NCBI GenBank assembly: GCA_015832175.1
Contig: WJXW01000008.1
Coordinates: forward strand, 620,001 to 684,000
DNA from: Paraphaeosphaeria minitans
Taxonomy: Eukaryota > Ascomycota > Dothideomycetes > Pleosporales > Didymosphaeriaceae
Length of the DNA stretch: 64,000 nucleotides
Direction: 5' to 3'
Part shown: piece after piece, positions 59,064 through 64,000 of the stretch
How positions within the stretch are numbered: the stretch's first letter is position 1
How the letters are laid out: each line of letters begins with the position of its first letter
Position numbers and translations under genes: made by a program
The notes under the pieces: model-generated
The model's database searches: none
What the model saw: the letters and a program-made list of their open reading frames with translations, nothing else
Told to the model about the DNA's origin: nothing

Positions 59064-62000
59064 TAGTCTAAAGATAGCTCCTAAAGTTATATAAGCTACT
59101 AGTAGGGGGTAGACTTTACCTAAAGCCCCTAAAGGTAGTAAAGACCCTCTTACTTAGTATATAAGAGGAGAGCTAGCAATACGTAACTTAAGCCTACCTT
59201 TAACGCTTAAGTAGTATATTCTAGTTACTAAAAAAAGCGTAATAAGCTTTACACTATATATTAATTTTATACCTTAAAAAATAAAATCTCCTAACTTAAA
59301 AGTATAAGCTAAACCCCTAGCGTAGTAGCTACTACTAAGAATATTAAAATCCTATTTACTAATATATATAAGTAAAACGCGCCTATAGCGTATGTTGTAA
59401 TATATATTAAGTGTACGCTTTAACCTAAGGACCCTAGTAAATATAGAGGTAAGAACTTTAAGAAATATTATAAATTTTTTTATTCTTATAAAGTGGCCTT
59501 TTGCTTCTTACTATAAGAATTTATATAGAATAGAAATAAAGTTATCTAAGTAATATAGTACCTTATAGGCGACTTAAGAGAACTATAGTATATACACTAT
59601 AAGCACACCTTTAAAGCTAAAGAAGAAATACCTATCTAGAAGTATTTTAAGTAGTATATACTTAACTTACTTTTAGACCTAGTAAATTATAGTCTAGAAG
59701 TAGCTATAGTGTATACTTAGGTAATATAGTAAAAAAACTAAACTATTTACTCTTTTATAACCTACTTTAATATCTTTAAAGATTAACTTATATCTTACAC
59801 TAAGAAGTAAAGGGTGCAGTACCTTTTCTCTAAGCTTAAACTTAAGCTATAAAAGGCTATTACTAACTACTATTAAGTGCCTATAACTAGGGAAGACTTT
59901 ATTACTTTAGGCTCTATATTTAAGCGAAACCTATACTGCGCACCTATAATATAGAAGTTAAGCCAACATTATATATTAAAGAAATCTAAAGATACTACAC
60001 TAAACTACTAAATATCTAAAAGTAATAGTAAGACCTAGGATAAGAAAAGTATTACTTACTATAAGTGCTATAAAACTAGCTACTATACTAATAAATATAG
60101 AGGTAGTAATTCTAACTAGATTGCTATATAAGTAAACTATACGGGAAAAGGCTAAGCCTTACCTATAGCTTAGGTATAGTAAGGCGCCTACTAATTTATA
60201 TTTTACTAGGTATAAAGCGCACGTGTAGCGCAGTTAGAGACATAGGCTTAGAGAGGGAACTCTAACTAATTCTTAACTTATAGGCTAATATTAGCCTAAT
60301 TAGCTAGATTATTACTATTAAAATAAATCTAAAGCCTATTAAAAGGGCTAAGCTCCCTACATTAGAATAAATTAGGGTCTAAAAGTAAAGCACCTACGCT
60401 ACCTATATGCTCTAAGTGCGTATTATAGATAATATAGGGGTAGAGCGTAGGACAAAGACTACTATTTATAGCGATAATAAAGAAAAGATCCCCCTCCTAC
60501 TTAGTAACCTCTTTCTATAAGAAAGTAATATCTACCTTAATTACAGCTTATAAATATAGCGCTAGGCCTATACTATAGCTTTAATACAGCTTATTCCTAT
60601 AAGGGACTTTAAAGATAACATAAAGCATATTAGCTTAGATTTATTTCTTTTAGGGGTTTTATAGATAACTAGTATAAGCTTAGAGCACCTAGTATATATT
60701 AATAAAGTATGCGTAGCGTAGGTACTACGTATTCTTAACATATTACGCGAATATAGTAATATATTTAATAAAAAAGTAGCGTCGACCCTACTAAATTTTA
60801 AAGCATCTAATTATGCTATCCCTATTATAGAGTAAAAGGAATTTTTTATAAACTACTCTATAATCTCTTAAAGCGGGAGCTTAAGGTACTTTAGAAGTAT
60901 CTAGAAGATATTTTAAAAAAAGATAGATTAGGTATAGCACTAGCCTAGCTAAACTATTAATTCTATTTGTCTTTAAAAAAGATAGTATACTGCAGCTTTA
61001 CGTAGATTATTAGGGCTTTAACGTAATTACTATTAAAAATTATTACTTACTACTCTTAGTTAGAGAGACGCTTAACCGCCTAGTAGGCGTATACTACTAT
61101 ATAATCCTTAATCTTTATAACACCTACTATAGAATTTAGATCTAAGTAAGAGATAAGTACAAAACTATGTTCTAAACTTACTATAGCCACTTTAAATACT
61201 TAGTAATACTACTTAGCTTAACTAATGCCCCTGCGAGCCTCTAGGCATATATTCATAAGGCACTAGTACTATATCTAGATTATATATATATTATATACCT
61301 ACATAATATACTTATCTATACCTATAATAAGGATCTTATGTTTTATTAGCGCGCTGTCTACACTGTGTTTAAATTACTATATAAAGCTAAACTTTTTATT
61401 AATTTAACTAAGTATATATTTATCTGAGGCGAAGTCTACTTCCTTAGTTTTATTATAACTATGTAAAGAATCTGCGCTAATCCTATACGCATAGTAACTA
61501 TTATAGAATAGCTACAGCTAACTAGCATCTAAAAGCTCTAGTTATTTCTAGACTTTATAAACTCTTATAGGTAATTTATTAAGGTATATACGCAAGAAAC
61601 TGCTCCTCTTTTAGACCTACTTAAGAAGAACTAAGTGTTCTAATAGTTAGTAAAAGCTAATAATACTTTTAAAATGCCTAAAACGCGCTTTTTAAGTACG
61701 CCTATCCTGCGCCACTTTAACCCTACGCTACTAATCTAATTAGAGACTAACGTATTTACTTTTATAATATATAGTATTTTTTATAGCTATTTAAGAACTA
61801 AAAGTAGCACCTAGTTACTTTTATATTAAGAAAACTTTAAGCTATAGAGCTAAATTATAAAGTATATTTCGTTAAGCTCCTTACTATTATCTACTACTTT
61901 AAGCAATAAAGACATTATGTAGATAGTATATAGCACATAATTTAAGTGCTAAGTAACTATAATAATTTACGTAGTATACGCAGTATATAAAAGCTAAACC

Positions 62001-63186
62001 TATAATAAGTATAATAGAAGATATATCTAGCAGCTTTTAATTTTAAAGTAGAATACTACCTAGGAAAAATAAACCTAGCAGATAGACTATTAAGAACAGC
62101 AGATTACGTATAGGAGAACCTATTACTAACCTATTTATTACCTACCCTATAGAACAAAATACTATAGAGGACTAAGCATAGTAGAGTAAGTAAATCTATA
62201 AATAAGCTAAGCTTGTTAGGCGTATATAAAACGCATATTACTAATATTTACAGAGCTATAAGGGTCCCTACTACTAGTGCTATAGTATACACGCTATACG
62301 TACTACGCTTACTAGCTAGAGTATTAGTTAGTAGTAAACCTATAATAAAAAAGTCTAACTTTATTACTAAAGTTTAGTAGTTTTAGTAAAGAGACGCCTT
62401 TACTATTAACTGTATTACTAGCTTAAGGCGTAAAAGAAGCACTTAAAGTAGTAGTAAGGCGTAAATATAGCGCCTTAATAAAATAGAAGTCCTAAGGTAT
62501 AATAGTAGATTATATATCCTAGATAAACTAGTAATTAGGTAAGAGATTTTACTCTACCACTATAACACGTATATAGTAGGCTACTTTAGTGTATATAGAA
62601 CGCTTAAGGCTATTAAAAAGACCTACTATTAGCCTCTTATAAATTAAGATGTTTAGAAGTATATAAGGACTTATACTATCTACTAAAGAAGTAAAGCTCT
62701 AAGGTATAGTAAGTATAGCTAGCTATTACCTCTTCTAACGCTAAAGGATATCTTTAAGGAAGTCTTACTAGACTTTATAACTAGATTCTTACTAGTAAAA
62801 GATTAAAGCAGCTACGCTTTTAATATAATCTTTATAATTATATACTACTTCTCTAAGATAGCTATCTATATCCCTACACAGAAAACATAGAATATAAAAG
62901 AATTTATAGAAGCCTACTTCTAAGAGGTTATCTTAAAGTTTAGTATTTAGAAAGGTATTATATCTAATAGGGACTCTACCTTTACCTCCACTTTTAAGGC
63001 AGAAATATACTACTAACTATAGGTAAAGCGTAGGCTTAGCACTACTTTCTACCCTTAAATAGATAGGTAAATAGAGCGCTAGAATTAGACGCTTAAATAA
63101 TACCTTCGTATATTTATTACACCTCTATAAATAAACTAGGTTAAACTACTTGTAATAGCTTAATTTATATATAATAACTCTATTTA
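59064..63186 (+). pseudogene. Ty3/gypsy element G, gag-pol remnant, truncated by insertion
   Basis: Read on the + strand: a Gag zinc-knuckle remnant at 60055-60100 (YYKCYKTSYYTNKY, three of the four CCHC ligands now Tyr); RT (VDY*GFNVITIKN near 61000, LTNAPASLQAYIHKAL near 61220, active site YLHNILIY at 61296-61307); RNase H start (TPILRHFNPTLL near 61700); and integrase with HHCC (YIVGYFSVYRTLKAIKKTYY near 62570), core (AFNIIFIIIYYFSKIAIYIP near 62820) and the late motif TFYP*IDR*IERQN near 63045. The order RT, RNase H, integrase marks Ty3/gypsy. The element stops at 63186 where a type III chromovirus LTR begins. Opposite in strand to all other Ty3 elements here. Confidence 0.85.
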
Positions 63187-63642
63187 TGTTAAATCTAAGA
63201 GGGTAGCTAGTCCTAAAGGGTTAAGGTTAGTTCTTAGGCAGGAGTACTTACAGAAGGTAGAAGGTCTTGTTAATATAATAGTATCTTATAAAGTATAATA
63301 AGTTAATAATTTAGTCTACTAGAATCTAAATAATAGATTAATAAACAGATTAAACACGAGTATAAGAAGCTTATTCTTACGTTCCTATATACTAAGTAGT
63401 CCTACACATCCCAGAATCCTATATATCCTAGAATCCTATACGTCCTAGAATCCCATACGTCCTAGAATCCTGTGTAGGCGAGTCCTACGCGTCCTAGAGT
63501 TCCTGTATAGGTAGGGCCTGTGCGGTCCTTAGGACCCTTAGGACCTATAACCTGTTATTTAACTACTTAGTTAGCTAACTCTAGTAGACTAGTAGTCTAA
63601 TAAGCTTACGCCCTACTACTTATACGTAGCTAGATTCTAATA
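63187..63642 (-). repeat. 3' LTR of a further chromovirus, U3 type III (456 bp)
   Basis: Begins tgttaaatctaagagg, contains the 17-bp repeats, ends gattctaata. It is followed by ttatcttccccctctaag (complement of a polypurine tract) and internal sequence, so an element continues beyond the window. Confidence 0.88.
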
Positions 63643-63672
63643 TTATCTTCCCCCTCTAAGCTTAATATCCTT

Positions 63673-64000
63673 ATAAGTTAACTACTTATAAAGTTATTAT
63701 CTTGTTCTATTTAATATTGCTACAGTTAAGCTAATTGCCTTAAGAAAAACTACGTTTTTATAATAGTTATTTATTTATACTACACTAAGAAGAAATATAC
63801 TTATTATCTTTCTTCTTTACACTCTTAGTGTACTAACTATATTAGATAGGGAAACTAGAAGTGTAAGCCTAAGGAGATTCCTTTACTAGATTATTTAAAA
63901 ATAAATACTAAAATAGAGAGGTTAGAAAAGTTAGAGGCTAAAGAGGAGGTAAAGCTCTATATTAAAGAAGAGCTAGCTAAGGTAGCTCTCTTTTACGCCT
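63673..64000 (+). pseudogene. antisense Cys-rich/coiled-coil ORF, version III, cut by window end
   Basis: Colinear with 51061-51388: same ATA start position relative to the LTR, same Cys region and charged stretch (IERLEKLEAKEEVKLY). Continues past the window. Confidence 0.65.

Overview
The window is a piece of a filamentous ascomycete (Pezizomycotina) chromosome. A Dothideomycete is possible, but the species cannot be told from the sequence. It has a bipartite layout: a GC-balanced gene island of about 18.6 kb (roughly 26,990-45,640) between two AT-rich transposon graveyards. The graveyards look mutated by RIP (repeat-induced point mutation): CA and TG are almost absent, TA is in great excess, and reading frames are closed by TAG/TAA where Gln or Trp would be expected. 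Bases 481-540, for example, contain no CA, no TG and 13 TA. The island genes carry short introns (46-107 bp, GT...AG).

Left graveyard (1-26,990): fragments of three Ty1/copia families (here D, E and F), two Ty3 chromoviruses on the minus strand (A 5,813-12,399; B 13,139-19,851, the latter complete with a 5-bp target duplication TCGTA), a pure (TAG)97 microsatellite, and small TIR elements flanked by TA. Right graveyard (45,640-64,000): a nested stack in which a minus-strand gypsy LTR was entered by a chromovirus LTR, then by a chromovirus, then by another chromovirus that has lost its right LTR. Downstream lie an unidentified block, a plus-strand gypsy (G), and the start of one more chromovirus.

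Gene island, left to right: a PIG-P/GPI19-like subunit of GPI-GlcNAc transferase (+); a secreted, membrane-anchored histidine acid phosphatase-like protein (+); a 2-oxoglutarate/Fe(II) oxygenase (-) divergent from an ACS-family MFS transporter (+); a Cla4-type PAK kinase (-); a Na+/H+ antiporter (-) divergent from alpha-actinin (+); and a doubtful small ORF region. These are mostly housekeeping, cell-surface and cytoskeletal genes with no sign of an operon or a secondary-metabolite cluster. The oxygenase/transporter pair is the only neighbour pair that suggests shared function.

The most unusual signal is inside the chromoviruses. Each minus-strand copy whose 3' end is visible carries, next to its 3' LTR, a separate gene-like frame on the OPPOSITE strand, convergent with pol. 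The frame encodes a Cys-containing N-terminus followed by a Lys/Glu-rich coiled-coil-like stretch. Five such frames are present (6,261; 13,716; 46,880; 51,061; 63,673). They fall into three divergent versions, each tied to one of three different LTR U3 types, while pol and the R/U5 part of the LTR stay nearly identical. This looks like an exchangeable 'U3 plus antisense ORF' cassette.
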